From an uncultured Actinomycetes bacterium (GTDB lineage Bacteria; Actinomycetota; Actinomycetes; Mycobacteriales; Nakamurellaceae), in assembly GCA_937926105.1 (NCBI GenBank), contig CALANS010000088.1, positions 1-64,000 on the forward strand: a DNA stretch of 64,000 nt, in the 5' to 3' direction. The notes under the pieces are model-generated. The model saw only the letters and a list, made by a program, of their open reading frames with translations, was not told where the DNA came from and did not search any database. The translations under genes and the position numbers were made by a program. Below, piece after piece: positions 15,273-23,610 of the stretch. Every line of letters starts with the position of its first letter. Within the stretch, counting starts at the first letter, position 1.

Positions 15273-17339
15273 GTGCACGGAATGAGGAGAGGAGTCGACC
15301 GGGTGCCAGCCGAGACCTTTGTCGACGACGAACCGCTCTCTGGCCGTGCTGACGACGTCGACCGTGCCGCTCTCGGGGCCGAGCTTGAGATGTGGCGCAA
15401 GCGGATGTTTCGCGTGCTGGTCCGCCGTCAAGATCGCTACCCGCTGCTGCACCAGCTGGCGACCGACGCGCCTGAGCCGCCAGCGAGGTGGGCGGTGCGG
15501 GACTACACGGCGATCCGCACGTTCCTGACTCAGGCGCTCGACCACGCCGAGCAAATCCAAGGTGGACGCACGTCCCCTGATGCGCTCGGCCCGGCAGTGC
15601 TGCGGCGCGTTTTCGGCCTGACCAACGACACGATGAACGCGCCGGTCAAGGAGCGTCAGGAAGCAGCCTCGGCGCTCATCCCGGGCGCGTACACCCACTA
15701 CGAGATGACCGAGCCGGAAGTACGCGATCCGCAGGTCGAAGCGGTGATTGCCGCCATCTTGTGGTGGCGGCAGGCCCGGCACACAGCCGCGACACCTCAG
15801 CCCGGGGCATCCGGTGGGCCGAAGCCGCTGTTCGGCCGCGACGCCGATCTCACCTGGCTTGGGCAGACCCGACTCCGACTCAAAGACACCGGCGGACTGT
15901 TCGGAATCTGGGGACTGGAAGGCATCGGCAAGACCGCGCTCGCGGAACGCTTCGCCTGGACAATCGGGCCGGAACGGGTCTCCACCATCCGTGTCGGGCA
16001 GCCCGGCCGCTATGCCGAAGACCTCCGCTCCGTCCTCACCAGAGCCGGCCACGCGGTGCCGGACGCCTCACCGGACGAGTACGAAGCCGCCCTGCGTCGC
16101 CACGTCGGCAACCTCGGCGCTCTGTGGCTGCTCATTGTCGATGGGGTCACCGAACCCGACGCCGTTGACCGGCTGGGGCTCGACCGAGCGCAGATCCCAG
16201 TGCTTGTCGTCGCCGACGAGCGATTCAGCGCTGGCTACACCGACCATCGACCGGACGCCATGCCATGGCGTCACGTCGCGCCGCTCGGCCGCGACGCGAG
16301 CCTTGAACTGCTCACCCAACATTTCCCCGGCGCTTCGGAACTCGACAGCGACGACTGGGACAACCTCAGAGGCCTCGCCAGCCTCACCGGCGGCCACACG
16401 GCAACCCTCGACGCCATCAGCCGGCTACTACCCGACCTGACCCTGGATGACGTCAATGACCTCCTTACGCAAGTCGGCCGCACGCCTGGACAGAGCCTGG
16501 CATCCCTGACTCGCTTCACGGGCGACCGTGAACTCCGTGCCGTCGCCAAGCCCCTGAGCTGGATCATCCGCAAGAAACTGGGTCAGCTGGAGGATGACAC
16601 GGTTGCGTTGACCCTCTTGACCGTCGTCGTCTCGTGCAGCGAAACAGGTCGCCTTCTCCGAGAGTTCATCGACCCAGTCGTCGCTGACTTGCTCGGGCGC
16701 ACACCCTGGTCGCGGGAACTAGACATGGCCTGCGACCACCTGGCGCAGATGGGCTTGGCCACGGTCGAAGGCGACGAGGTCTACACGGGAGGACTGGTCT
16801 GCCACCTCGCCCGCTACGAGCTTCTCGATGACGTCACCCGCGCCCTGCTCGCCTACGAACGCGTCATGGCGGTGCCAGCCAGCCCGTTCACCCTTGTCCA
16901 CTACCAGCTCAACTACCGACGCAGGGTGTACGAGATCGCGTCTCAGTACGGACGCGATGCCGAAACCGTACTCGCCGATGCGACCAATAGCCGTTTCGTC
17001 ATCCTCGACGAGAGCTACTACGCGCACTACACCACGACGCCAGACGGCACTCGCACTGTCACGCTCTACCGGCTTCTCGCGAATGGCCAGCCACTCCGAA
17101 TGGATGGAATCCGAGACGGGTGGGTGCCCGTGGAGGAGGAAGAGGGCCTCGGGGTGCTTGGCCCTATGATCGACGGAATGTTCGATCAGGTCATGAACGC
17201 AACGCTTGACGAAGCCTCTCTCGAAGCGAAGTTTGGCCCCGACCGATCAACGTGGCCGACCACCCCGCTCGAAGCCGTTGACATCATCGACCCGGAACTC
17301 GCCGCGAAAGTGCGAAAGATCGAACCAGAGTTGAAGTAG
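15273..17339 (+). CDS. STAND NTPase (NB-ARC-like)
   Basis: 688 aa. The Walker A motif GLEGIGKT (214-221) follows FGRDADLTWL, the typical lead-in of NB-ARC/STAND ATPases. The Walker B is LWLLIVDGV (about 288) and a sensor-type APLGRDASLELL comes later. The N-terminal 180 residues contain an effector or adaptor domain I do not recognise, and the C-terminal 250 residues should be the ligand-sensing part, with no clear TPR or WD repeats. Prokaryotic STAND proteins act as regulators or as phage sensors (Avs-like). GTG 15273 or nearby ATG/GTG codons could be the start. No nuclease motif seen. Confidence 0.7.
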   Translation: MHGMRRGVDRVPAETFVDDEPLSGRADDVDRAALGAELEMWRKRMFRVLVRRQDRYPLLHQLATDAPEPPARWAVRDYTAIRTFLTQALDHAEQIQGGRTSPDALGPAVLRRVFGLTNDTMNAPVKERQEAASALIPGAYTHYEMTEPEVRDPQVEAVIAAILWWRQARHTAATPQPGASGGPKPLFGRDADLTWLGQTRLRLKDTGGLFGIWGLEGIGKTALAERFAWTIGPERVSTIRVGQPGRYAEDLRSVLTRAGHAVPDASPDEYEAALRRHVGNLGALWLLIVDGVTEPDAVDRLGLDRAQIPVLVVADERFSAGYTDHRPDAMPWRHVAPLGRDASLELLTQHFPGASELDSDDWDNLRGLASLTGGHTATLDAISRLLPDLTLDDVNDLLTQVGRTPGQSLASLTRFTGDRELRAVAKPLSWIIRKKLGQLEDDTVALTLLTVVVSCSETGRLLREFIDPVVADLLGRTPWSRELDMACDHLAQMGLATVEGDEVYTGGLVCHLARYELLDDVTRALLAYERVMAVPASPFTLVHYQLNYRRRVYEIASQYGRDAETVLADATNSRFVILDESYYAHYTTTPDGTRTVTLYRLLANGQPLRMDGIRDGWVPVEEEEGLGVLGPMIDGMFDQVMNATLDEASLEAKFGPDRSTWPTTPLEAVDIIDPELAAKVRKIEPELK

Positions 17340-17344
17340 CACCA

Positions 17345-17373
17345 TTCGGCGCGGCGTCTATTCATGGTATAAT
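17345..17373 (+). promoter_or_regulatory. Promoter of the candidate small RNA
   Basis: Perfect -10 TATAAT (17368-17373), rare in this GC-rich DNA, 17 bases after a weak -35 TTCGGC (17345-17350). The predicted start at about 17380 coincides with the first paired base of the structured RNA. Confidence 0.55.
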
Positions 17374-17380
17374 CCTTGCT

Positions 17381-17497
17381 GGGCGTTGGATGCGTTTCAT
17401 CCGTGGATTCTCATCCGCGCGAGCCTCAACAACTCGACTCACCCAATGCCCGCCTTTCCTACAGGCACGGCGAGCGGATCACTCCGCTCGCTTTTTT
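17381..17497 (+). ncRNA. Candidate structured small RNA (about 117 nt)
   Basis: Bounded by a TATAAT promoter and an intrinsic terminator, with no ORF or SD inside. A closing helix pairs GGGCGTTGG (17381-17389) with CCAATGCCC (17443-17451), one G-U. Inside are hairpins GGATG/CATCC (17388-17402, partly competing with the closing helix) and GTGGAT-TCTC-ATCCGC (17403-17418). The terminator stem ends it. It lies between the STAND NTPase and the first pilin gene. It could be a trans-acting sRNA; alternatively it is only the NTPase 3' UTR with a chance promoter. Confidence 0.45.
17470..17497 (+). terminator. Intrinsic terminator
   Basis: Perfect 9-bp GC stem GCGAGCGGA/TCCGCTCGC, loop TCAC, followed by six T (17492-17497). 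One of the clearest terminators in the window; it would end both the small RNA and any NTPase read-through. Confidence 0.85.
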
Positions 17498-17552
17498 GGT
17501 TACAAAGACCTATTACTCAGTCCTATGATATAGCCTCCCTTCGACGCGGTGC

Positions 17553-17581
17553 TTGACGGCATCGCGCTTATGCTTTATACC
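17553..17581 (+). promoter_or_regulatory. Promoter of pilin gene 1 (shared type)
   Basis: -35 TTGACG (17553-17558), 17-base spacer ending CTTATGCTT, -10 TATACC (17576-17581). Start at about 17588 leaves only 5-6 bases before ATG 17594, with no SD, so the mRNA would be essentially leaderless. The same promoter precedes the other two pilin genes. Confidence 0.75.
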
Positions 17582-17593
17582 TAAGTCCAGAAC

Positions 17594-18172
17594 ATGCACA
17601 AACTGACGAGATCTCAGAGACCAGGATTCGCAGGCTTTCAGGGCTTCACGATTGTGGAGCTCTTGGTTGTCATTGTGGTGATCGCGATACTGGCGGCGAT
17701 CACGGTGGTGGCGTATAACGGGATACAAAGCCGAGCGCAAAGTACTGCGATATTCGCTGCGCTCAACCAGGCCGAGAAGAAGCTAGAATTGTATAGCGTG
17801 AGTAACGGGTCCTACCCAAATACGCTCGGCGACGCCGGAGTTGCCAACAGTGGCAACATTACCTACCAATATGTGGCGACGGGAGCAGCCCCATCGACGA
17901 CATACTGCCTCATGGCGACGCAAGGCAATCTGACCTACAGTGTCCGGAATGCCGATACGACTCCGGTGCAAGGAAGTTGCACTGGAACCTGGATATATTG
18001 TGCGGGCGAGCACAACCCTTGCAGCTTCACCGGAACCAGTACAGTGAGATATGGCGCAAATGGAAGCTATATTACAAAGTCGAACGTCTCGGCCTCCATC
18101 AACTGTGACAATTCGACATTCGGCAGCGACCCGGCCGTTGGTGTCCTAAAATCCTGCTATTACATGCAGTAA
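17594..18172 (+). CDS. Type IV pilin-like protein 1
   Basis: 192 aa. A basic leader ending in G is followed by the class III cleavage site GFTIVELLVVIVVIAILAAI, with Glu at mature position 5, then AYNGIQSRAQ. A prepilin peptidase would cut before the Phe. The C-terminal head (about 130 residues) has six or more cysteines, likely disulphides, and is unlike the other two pilins. No peptidase, assembly ATPase or platform protein is in the window, so it depends on machinery elsewhere. Start ATG-CAC is shared by the three genes and fits the leaderless promoter. Confidence 0.85.
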   Translation: MHKLTRSQRPGFAGFQGFTIVELLVVIVVIAILAAITVVAYNGIQSRAQSTAIFAALNQAEKKLELYSVSNGSYPNTLGDAGVANSGNITYQYVATGAAPSTTYCLMATQGNLTYSVRNADTTPVQGSCTGTWIYCAGEHNPCSFTGTSTVRYGANGSYITKSNVSASINCDNSTFGSDPAVGVLKSCYYMQ

Positions 18173-18335
18173 GTCCCCTCCCAACGTAGGACCTCCCAAT
18201 GTGGATACCCGCCGTGGCAACGCTGGCGCCCGCCCGAGCTGTAGCACATTCTAATTGCCGACCAATACGAATCACGGCATCGAGCGAGGTCGTTTGTCGT
18301 CCAACTCGGGCGTCGCTCAAGTCGCGTTACGTGCA

Positions 18336-18364
18336 TTGACTGGATCTCGCTCATGCTCTATATA
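18336..18364 (+). promoter_or_regulatory. Promoter of pilin gene 2 (shared type)
   Basis: -35 TTGACT (18336-18341), 17-base spacer with CTCATGCTC, -10 TATATA (18359-18364). ATG 18374 lies 9 bases after the -10, so the transcript is leaderless; the ATG at 18368 would be upstream of the start. Confidence 0.75.
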
Positions 18365-18373
18365 TAGATGCAG

Positions 18374-18888
18374 ATGCACGCGCAACTGATTGACTCGCAT
18401 TTCGAACGAAATCGGATCCCCCATAACCGGGAGGGCTTCACTATCGTTGAGCTGCTCGTCGTGATCGTTGTAATCGCCATATTGGCGGCGATCACGATCG
18501 TTGCCTACAATGGGATCCGCAACCGCGCTGATGCTGCGCGAGCCTCGGCAACAGCTGATCAATTCGCGAAAGTCCTCAAGCTGTACAGCGTCAATAACAA
18601 CGGTACCTATCCATCGTCAGCGGCATCGCCGACCGGCGAATACTGTCTAGGCAAGCCCGCCGACTTCCCGGCAACAGGTCCGTTCGCGAGCGGACAATGC
18701 TTGTACAACCCGGCCAACTACACCGTCTCAGCATCGCAGACGTTGGCGGACTCACTTGCGCCCTACGCCACCATCTCTAGCGGGCAACTGTCGCAGGCAC
18801 CATTAGGTAGCGAAACTTGGCGGGGTATCCGCTACAGCTACATCCCAGGCATGACCGACTACTACGGCAAGCAAGTTCCGCCCCGGCT
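18374..18888 (+). pseudogene. Type IV pilin-like protein 2, truncated by an IS
   Basis: The first 171 codons encode a pilin: basic leader, GFTIVELLVVIVVIAILAAI cleavage/TM helix, AYNGIRNRAD and a head starting with SVNNNGTYPSS. At 18889 the sequence becomes the left end of an IS3-family element. The frame then reads 43 codons into the IS and stops at 19018. The missing 3' end is not found on the other side of the IS, so DNA was lost with or after the insertion. The product may still be made, with a foreign tail. Confidence 0.8.
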
Positions 18889-18960
18889 TGAGGTGCCCGG
18901 CGAGTCTCGGACAGTTGGCCCCGAAGATCTGATTTCTTTGGGTCGACTGAAAGGGAACGT

Positions 18961-19248
18961 GTGGTGCCAGCTCGTAAGTATTCTGCGGAATTCAAGGACG
19001 CGTGTGTGCGGGAGGTGATCGATAAGTCCCGTACGATCGCGAGTGTGGCTCGTGAGCAGGGTGTGGTGGAGCAGACTCTGGGGAATTGGGTGTCGGCGTT
19101 CCGGCGGGAACATCCGGTCGCGGAACCGGAATTGAGCGTCTCGGAGCGTACGCGGTTGCGGGAATTGGAACGTGAAGTCCGTGAATTGCGGGCGCAGAAT
19201 GAATTCCTGGGAAAAGCAACGGCCTTTTTCGCGAAGGAGTACCGGTGA
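18961..19248 (+). CDS. IS3-family transposase OrfA
   Basis: 95-aa HTH protein (YSAEFKDACVREVIDKSRTI ... VVEQTLGNWV) followed by a leucine-zipper-like helix (LRELEREVRELRAQNEFLGK), the standard OrfA layout that binds the terminal repeats. GTG 18961 has AAGGG upstream. Its TGA overlaps the GTG of orfB; IS3 elements often make the full transposase by -1 frameshifting here. Confidence 0.9.
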   Translation: MVPARKYSAEFKDACVREVIDKSRTIASVAREQGVVEQTLGNWVSAFRREHPVAEPELSVSERTRLRELEREVRELRAQNEFLGKATAFFAKEYR

Positions 19249-20129
19249 GTGTGAAGTACGCGTTCATCCGGGGCGAAGAAGGCGTCTACCCGATCGCGTC
19301 GATGTGCTCGTGGGGCGCGGTGTCGCGCTCGGGGTACTACGCGTGGCGGGATCGGCCGGCCTCGGCCCGGGCCGCCCGCCGCGCGGAGTTGGCGGTGTTG
19401 ATCGAGTACAGCTTCGCGCAGTCCGACGAGGCCTACGGGTACCGGCGGGTGCACGCGGATCTGATCGCGTGGGGCCACGACGTGGACGACGACACGGTCC
19501 GGCGGATCATGCGCGATCTCGGCCTGATCGCGTGCCAGCCCCGGCCGCGTGGCCCGGTCACCACGATCGCCTCCGACGCGGGGGACACCCCGGACCTGGT
19601 GCAGCGGGACTTCACCGCCGAGACGCCCGGGGTGAAGCTGGTCGGCGACATCACGTACATCCGCACCTGGCAGGGGTGGCTGTACCTGGCGACGGTGCTG
19701 GATTGCTGCACGAAGAAGGTCGTCGGGTATGCGATGGCCGAGCACATGCGCACCTGTCTGGTCACCGACGCCCTCGCGATGGCGCACCGCAACGGGCACA
19801 TCAGGGCCGGTGTGACGATCATGCACACCGACCGAGGCACCCAGTACACCTCCGACGAATACGCCCGTTTCACCGCCGAGATCGGCGTGCTCCGGTCGGT
19901 GGGTCGGACGGGTATTTGTTACGACAATGCGTGGGCGGAATCATTCAATGGCGCGTTGAAGAATGAACTCGTGCACCGCACGCAATACCCGACACGACGC
20001 CACGCGATCGTTGACATTACCCGCTGGATCGAGTTACGATACAACACCAGAAGACGCCATTCCGCGCTCGGTTACCGCACCCCGGATCAAGCCGAGAAAG
20101 ACTGGTACACGGTGAATTCAGCGGCATAG
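19245..20129 (+). CDS. IS3-family transposase OrfB (DDE integrase core)
   Basis: 294 aa with all three catalytic acids: VGDITYI (Asp), MHTDRGTQYTS (Asp) and WAESFNGALKNE (Glu), plus the HTH_21 region YGYRRVHADL and the terminal YNTRRRHSALGYRTPDQ typical of the family. Frame and both ends are intact, so the element could still be active. Confidence 0.95.
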   Translation: MSVKYAFIRGEEGVYPIASMCSWGAVSRSGYYAWRDRPASARAARRAELAVLIEYSFAQSDEAYGYRRVHADLIAWGHDVDDDTVRRIMRDLGLIACQPRPRGPVTTIASDAGDTPDLVQRDFTAETPGVKLVGDITYIRTWQGWLYLATVLDCCTKKVVGYAMAEHMRTCLVTDALAMAHRNGHIRAGVTIMHTDRGTQYTSDEYARFTAEIGVLRSVGRTGICYDNAWAESFNGALKNELVHRTQYPTRRHAIVDITRWIELRYNTRRRHSALGYRTPDQAEKDWYTVNSAA

Positions 20130-20172
20130 AATAACCGGATAAATCACTGTCCGAATTTCGCCGAGCGGCTCA

Positions 20173-20250
20173 CCGACCGACTGGCCCTGGCAGGCGCACT
20201 GGCACCGCCTCAACGACCTCGCCCTCGGACCGCCAGCCGTCGCGGCCTGA
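20173..20250 (+). pseudogene. Coding-like remnant right of the IS
   Basis: The frame PTDWPWQAHWHRLNDLALGPPAVAA ends at TGA 20248-20250. Its third codon positions are almost all G/C, unlike a random frame, suggesting the 3' tail of a gene cut at the IS. No homology recognised. The rest, to 20518, holds no gene. Confidence 0.35.
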
Positions 20251-20358
20251 CCCGACCAACCCGTCCCACCCAGGACCCGACCGGAGACCAAACGGAACAG
20301 CCGGACAGACCGGCCGAACTCCGCTGCCCGCCCCGCTCCACGTCGCCATCAAGATCAA

Positions 20359-20468
20359 CTGTCGTCCGAAACGACAATCACGAAATCACCTCGGTGGATC
20401 GAGGCTGATGACGAACTGTCGTAGTTGTCGATTCTACAACACTATTGATCCTGCTTGCGGTTTATAAT
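20359..20468 (+). promoter_or_regulatory. Upstream region of the LRR gene: repeats and -10
   Basis: AACTGTCGT occurs twice (near 20359 and 20414), once within the palindrome TGTCGT-CCGAA-ACGACA. GTTGT-cgattct-ACAAC follows. A perfect -10 TATAAT is at 20463-20468; the -35 is weak, so an activator may bind the repeats. Confidence 0.4.
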
Positions 20469-20518
20469 AGAGGGCAAACAGCGTGGAGGATGCCAGCGCA
20501 TCCAGAGGGTATTGGAGT

Positions 20519-22087
20519 ATGAATGGAAGATATCGGCTCTTAGGAGGCAAGCGAATAGGAGATTGCGGACTGCATGTGCCACGTCGACCCAATTTCAGCG
20601 GATTCAAAACCCTGGCATCGCTGGTAGTCGTTGCAGTCATCGCTGCGGGTGGCGTGCTCGCCTCACGCCCTGCCAGTGCAGATGCACCGGTGACCCCACC
20701 TGACTCGTGCTTCGCCTTCAGCGCAGGTACGATTACCGACTACTACAATAATGAAGGTAACAACGTCGCCAACCCGGCCTGCCCGAAGGCCATCGCCATT
20801 CCTGCGGCTATCGGTGGGGTCGCGGTGACGAGCATTGGGGACTGGGCGTTCCAGAACAACCAGCTGACGTCGGAGACGATTCCGGGTTCGGTGACGAGCA
20901 TTGGGGACTGGGCGTTCCAGAACAACCAGCTGACGTCGGTGACGATTCCGGGTTCGGTGACGAGCATCGGGGACTTCGCGTTCTCGAGGAATCAGCTGAC
21001 GTCGCTGACGATCCCAAGCTCGTTGACCAGCATCGGGAGCTATGCGTTCTCCAGCAACCAGCTGACGTCGGTGACGATTCCGGGTTCGGTGACGAGCATC
21101 TGGAACAGCGCGTTCGCCAACAACCAGCTGACGTCGGTGACGATTCCGGGTTCGGTGACGAGCATCGGGAACAGCGCGTTCTACAACAACCAGCTGAAAT
21201 CGGTGGTGATTCCGAATTCGGTGACGAGCATTGGGGACTGGGCGTTCTACGACAACCAACTGAGCTCGGTGTCCCTGTCTGATGGACTGGAAGCAATTGG
21301 TCGAGGCGCATTCACTGGCAACAAGCTCACGAACGTGGTACTGCCGGCGTCGCTTCAGGCACTTGGCCCGATCGCCTTTTTCGGGCAGAACCCGTGGGGC
21401 GGTGTAGTCGACCGGAGCACCGACCCCGCTCACGACCTATGGAGTAGCGACCCGAGCGTGGTTCAGAGTGTCTACGACTCCATCTGGTACGTGCGTCTCT
21501 ACACGGCCGATCCGTCCGACCCGCAGGACTTCACGGACAGCATCATGAGTGAAGAGTGGGATGCAGGAGCCGATGACAACGCCAACGGCACCACTCGCGA
21601 CTCCCTCGGTGGTCAAATCATCAACCCAGCGAGCGTCTCACTGAAGTATGTCGACAGCCACGGCAACCAGCTGCAGCTGCCGCAAGAACTCACTGGCGTC
21701 AAAGCGAGTGACGGTTCTGCGCTCACCGACTATTCGGCCAAAGCTTCCGCGATCCTCGCGCCGCTTGATCCAACTGCTCCGACCGCTCAAGAGACCACCG
21801 ACATGCAGGCGGGCTTCGCCCAGTACTACCGCGCTGGCCAGACCAAGACCTTCACCGCTCCGGCTATCGCCGGCTACGGCACCCCGACGGCGCGGACACT
21901 GACCTTGGCTCCAGGGGAGAATGTTGTCACCTTCGTCTACGAGTCGGATGGTGCTGCCGACACGGAGGCGGGTGCGAGTGGACGGCTCGCCGACACGGGT
22001 ACGGATGTCGTGCCGTGGATTGTTGGGAGCGCTGCCGCCATAGCTGCCGGTGCCGGCGCGCTCTTCGCCCTCCGCCGACGCGATTGA
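20519..22087 (+). CDS. Sortase-anchored LRR (BspA-like) surface protein
   Basis: 522 aa. A signal peptide (TLASLVVVAVIAAGGVLAS, cut after ASADA) is followed by about eight 23-residue BspA-type leucine-rich repeats of the form NNQLTSVTIPGSVTSIGDWAF. A MucBP-like segment (SLKYVDSHGNQ ... VVTFVYE) and a cell-wall sorting signal LADTG with a hydrophobic helix and RRRD tail complete it. A class E or similar sortase would link it to the wall; it may bind host or partner-cell ligands. I chose ATG 20519 (AGAGGG 9 bases upstream), since GTG 20483 would leave almost no leader after the -10. The DNA repeats are near-identical, so copy number may vary. Confidence 0.88.
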   Translation: MNGRYRLLGGKRIGDCGLHVPRRPNFSGFKTLASLVVVAVIAAGGVLASRPASADAPVTPPDSCFAFSAGTITDYYNNEGNNVANPACPKAIAIPAAIGGVAVTSIGDWAFQNNQLTSETIPGSVTSIGDWAFQNNQLTSVTIPGSVTSIGDFAFSRNQLTSLTIPSSLTSIGSYAFSSNQLTSVTIPGSVTSIWNSAFANNQLTSVTIPGSVTSIGNSAFYNNQLKSVVIPNSVTSIGDWAFYDNQLSSVSLSDGLEAIGRGAFTGNKLTNVVLPASLQALGPIAFFGQNPWGGVVDRSTDPAHDLWSSDPSVVQSVYDSIWYVRLYTADPSDPQDFTDSIMSEEWDAGADDNANGTTRDSLGGQIINPASVSLKYVDSHGNQLQLPQELTGVKASDGSALTDYSAKASAILAPLDPTAPTAQETTDMQAGFAQYYRAGQTKTFTAPAIAGYGTPTARTLTLAPGENVVTFVYESDGAADTEAGASGRLADTGTDVVPWIVGSAAAIAAGAGALFALRRRD

Positions 22088-22208
22088 TGGCGTGTGACCT
22101 CTGTCAGACAGTCTGCTTCTATTGACATTTTCGTACAAATGTGCAATAATGCAAGTATGCGGTTGAGCCAACGGCTCCCGCACGTTCCCTAAGATCGATA
22201 GCTCATCA

Positions 22209-22321
22209 TTCAGATGACCAACGCCGGCTGGCGCCTGGTCTGGCTCAAGCCTGTATTGGTCATCTGAACATTGGTGACTCCGCCCATCTCCGGAAAGGGA
22301 TGTAACAAACGGGAGTTCACC
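22209..22321 (+). promoter_or_regulatory. Structured RNA leader of cassette 1
   Basis: A 13-bp stem (22209-22221 / 22256-22268, arm TTCAGATGACCAA) encloses hairpins CGCC-GGCT-GGCG and GGC-TCAA-GCC, a three-way junction. Then GGTGA (22273-22277) pairs with TCACC (22317-22321) around hairpin CATCTC/GGGATG and the SD GGGAG, just before the ATG. The start signal is thus inside an RNA structure shared with the next cassettes. Confidence 0.55.
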
Positions 22322-22960
22322 ATGAGCACCACCAACAACACGACAGCGATCATCAACGGCCAGGCCTGCCGTCGTCACATCAACCCTAGCGGGTCGATGG
22401 GCGGCTGGGTGTCCGAGACCGCGTACGTGGCCCCGACCGCGTACATCGGACCGGCAGCGGTGGTCCTGGACGCAGCTCGGGTTACCGGCAACTCCCGAGT
22501 TCTCGACAGCGCCCAAGTCTGCGACGACGCTTGGATCTCCGGCAACGCCTGGATCTCTGACGACGCGAGGATCTCCGGCAACGCATGGGTTTCCGACGAC
22601 GCCTGGATCTTCGGCAACGCGAGGATCGCCGGCAACGCCAGGATCTCTGGTAACGCCAGGGTCTCTGGCCGTGCCAGTGTCTCCGGCAACGCCCGAGTTC
22701 GGAATTGCGCCCAGGTCTTCGGCCAGGCACGCATTTCCGGGAGCGCCCGCATCTCGGGTTACGCGCAGATCTTCGGCAACGCCCTGATTACCGAACACGC
22801 CAAGGTCTCCGGCTACGCCAGAGTTCGCGGCTATGCGGAAGTCTCCGGGCGCGCGCGAGTGCGGGGCATGGCAGACGTCTGTGACTTCGCCAGAGTCTAT
22901 GGCAGAGCGAAGATCACGCGCCACGAGCGCATCTGGAACAAGACGCTCGTCAATCGCTGA
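22322..22960 (+). CDS. Hexapeptide-repeat (left-handed beta-helix) protein, cassette 1
   Basis: 212 aa. The N-terminal motif CRRHINPSGSMGGWVSETAY resembles the GGWV lead-in of YdcK-like and phage hexapeptide proteins. About 25 imperfect hexapeptides follow (ISGNAW, ISDDAR, ISGNAR, VSGRAS), predicting a long left-handed parallel beta-helix. There is no signal peptide, TM helix or catalytic domain, so it is probably a cytoplasmic or non-classically exported structural or binding protein. SD GGGAG lies 6 bases before ATG. Founder of a six-cassette tandem family. Function unknown. Confidence 0.8.
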   Translation: MSTTNNTTAIINGQACRRHINPSGSMGGWVSETAYVAPTAYIGPAAVVLDAARVTGNSRVLDSAQVCDDAWISGNAWISDDARISGNAWVSDDAWIFGNARIAGNARISGNARVSGRASVSGNARVRNCAQVFGQARISGSARISGYAQIFGNALITEHAKVSGYARVRGYAEVSGRARVRGMADVCDFARVYGRAKITRHERIWNKTLVNR

Positions 22961-22968
22961 CCACACGT

Positions 22969-23000
22969 CCTGCTCCCTCACCGCCTGGTGGGGGAGCAGG
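22969..23000 (+). terminator. Hairpin terminator of cassette 1
   Basis: 14-bp stem CCTGCTCCCTCACC with 22987-23000 (one G-U), 4-base loop, right after the stop. No T run. Confidence 0.6.
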
Positions 23001-23009
23001 GACAAACTC

Positions 23010-23115
23010 TTCAAGCCACCGAAGCCCGCTCGAGCACTCGAGCCCGCCTCGGTCGTCTGAACCCAGATAACCCTGCCCGTCTCCAGATGAGACGACACAC
23101 GGAAGCAGTAGTGCC
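23010..23115 (+). promoter_or_regulatory. Structured RNA leader of cassette 2
   Basis: TTCA...ACCGA pairs with TCGGT...TGAA around the apical hairpin GCTCGAG-CA-CTCGAGC. A second hairpin CGTCTC-CAGAT-GAGACG (23078-23094) is enclosed by CTGC/GCAG (23073-23076 / 23105-23108) together with the SD GGAAG. Same architecture as leader 1, with different bases. Confidence 0.55.
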
Positions 23116-23517
23116 GTGAGCACCACCAACAACAAGAACGTTGAGCGCGACAGCGACGATCAGTCGGCCGCCTCGGAACCCGGCGAGACACCTGGTGAGC
23201 CGCTGATCATCTACGGAAATGCTCGGGTCTATGGCGACGCTTGGATCTATGGCGACGCTGAGGTCTTCGAGGTCTCCGGCTTTACCAAGGTCCTCGGCGA
23301 TGCTGACCCGCTTGAGAAGGCGAGGCAGCGGCGGCGGAACGAACGCTTCGTCTCCGTCCTGATGCAACTCATCGCCATGCTGTTCGGAGCGGTCTCCGGG
23401 ATCATCGTGTGGCTGCTCTGCATCTTGGCTCAGGTTGGCGGGGGCACCCCCCTCGTGGCCTGTTTTCTGACCGCGGTCGTCGCTAGTTCCGTCGTGGCGT
23501 ATTCGACGCGGCGCTGA
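23116..23517 (+). CDS. Cassette 2 protein: short hexapeptide stretch plus two TM helices
   Basis: 133 aa. The N-terminus MSTTNNKN matches cassette 1, then a few hexapeptides remain (IYGNARVYGDAWIYGDAEVF). The C-terminal half differs: a basic linker (KARQRRRNERF) and two TM helices (LIAMLFGAVSGIIVWLLCIL, TPLVACFLTAVVASSVVAY). It looks like a degenerate or recombined member that was fused to a membrane anchor. GTG start, SD GGAAG 10 bases upstream within the leader structure. Confidence 0.75.
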   Translation: MSTTNNKNVERDSDDQSAASEPGETPGEPLIIYGNARVYGDAWIYGDAEVFEVSGFTKVLGDADPLEKARQRRRNERFVSVLMQLIAMLFGAVSGIIVWLLCILAQVGGGTPLVACFLTAVVASSVVAYSTRR

Positions 23518-23546
23518 CCCCCATCCGCGCGGTCGGAAGCCACCTC

Positions 23547-23596
23547 GGCGACCGTCCGGACCATGAGAACCCCGGGTTCTCGGTCCGGCGGTCGCC
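23547..23596 (+). terminator. Long hairpin terminator of cassette 2
   Basis: About 23 paired bases in three blocks: GGCGACCG/CGGTCGCC, CCGGACC/GGTCCGG and GAGAACC/GGTTCTC. Homologous hairpins close cassettes 3 and 4. Confidence 0.65.
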
Positions 23597-23610
23597 GCAA
23601 CAACACACTC

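Larger units (their letters stand above)
18889..20172 (+). mobile_element. IS3-family insertion sequence (1284 bp)
   Basis: Two overlapping transposase ORFs lie between imperfect terminal inverted repeats 18889-18915 and 20146-20172. The 27-bp ends match at 21 positions, start TGAG and end in CTCA. Flanking bases (GCT and CCG) are not a direct repeat, and the flanks belong to different genes, which points to a deletion or recombination at one side after insertion. Confidence 0.85.

Noticed and set aside
17513..17740. Minus-strand 75-aa frame before pilin 1
   Set aside because: It covers the pilin promoter and start in antisense and has no SD or domain.
20820..21260. DNA tandem repeat as an independent element
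   Set aside because: It is the coding sequence of the LRR repeats, in frame throughout.
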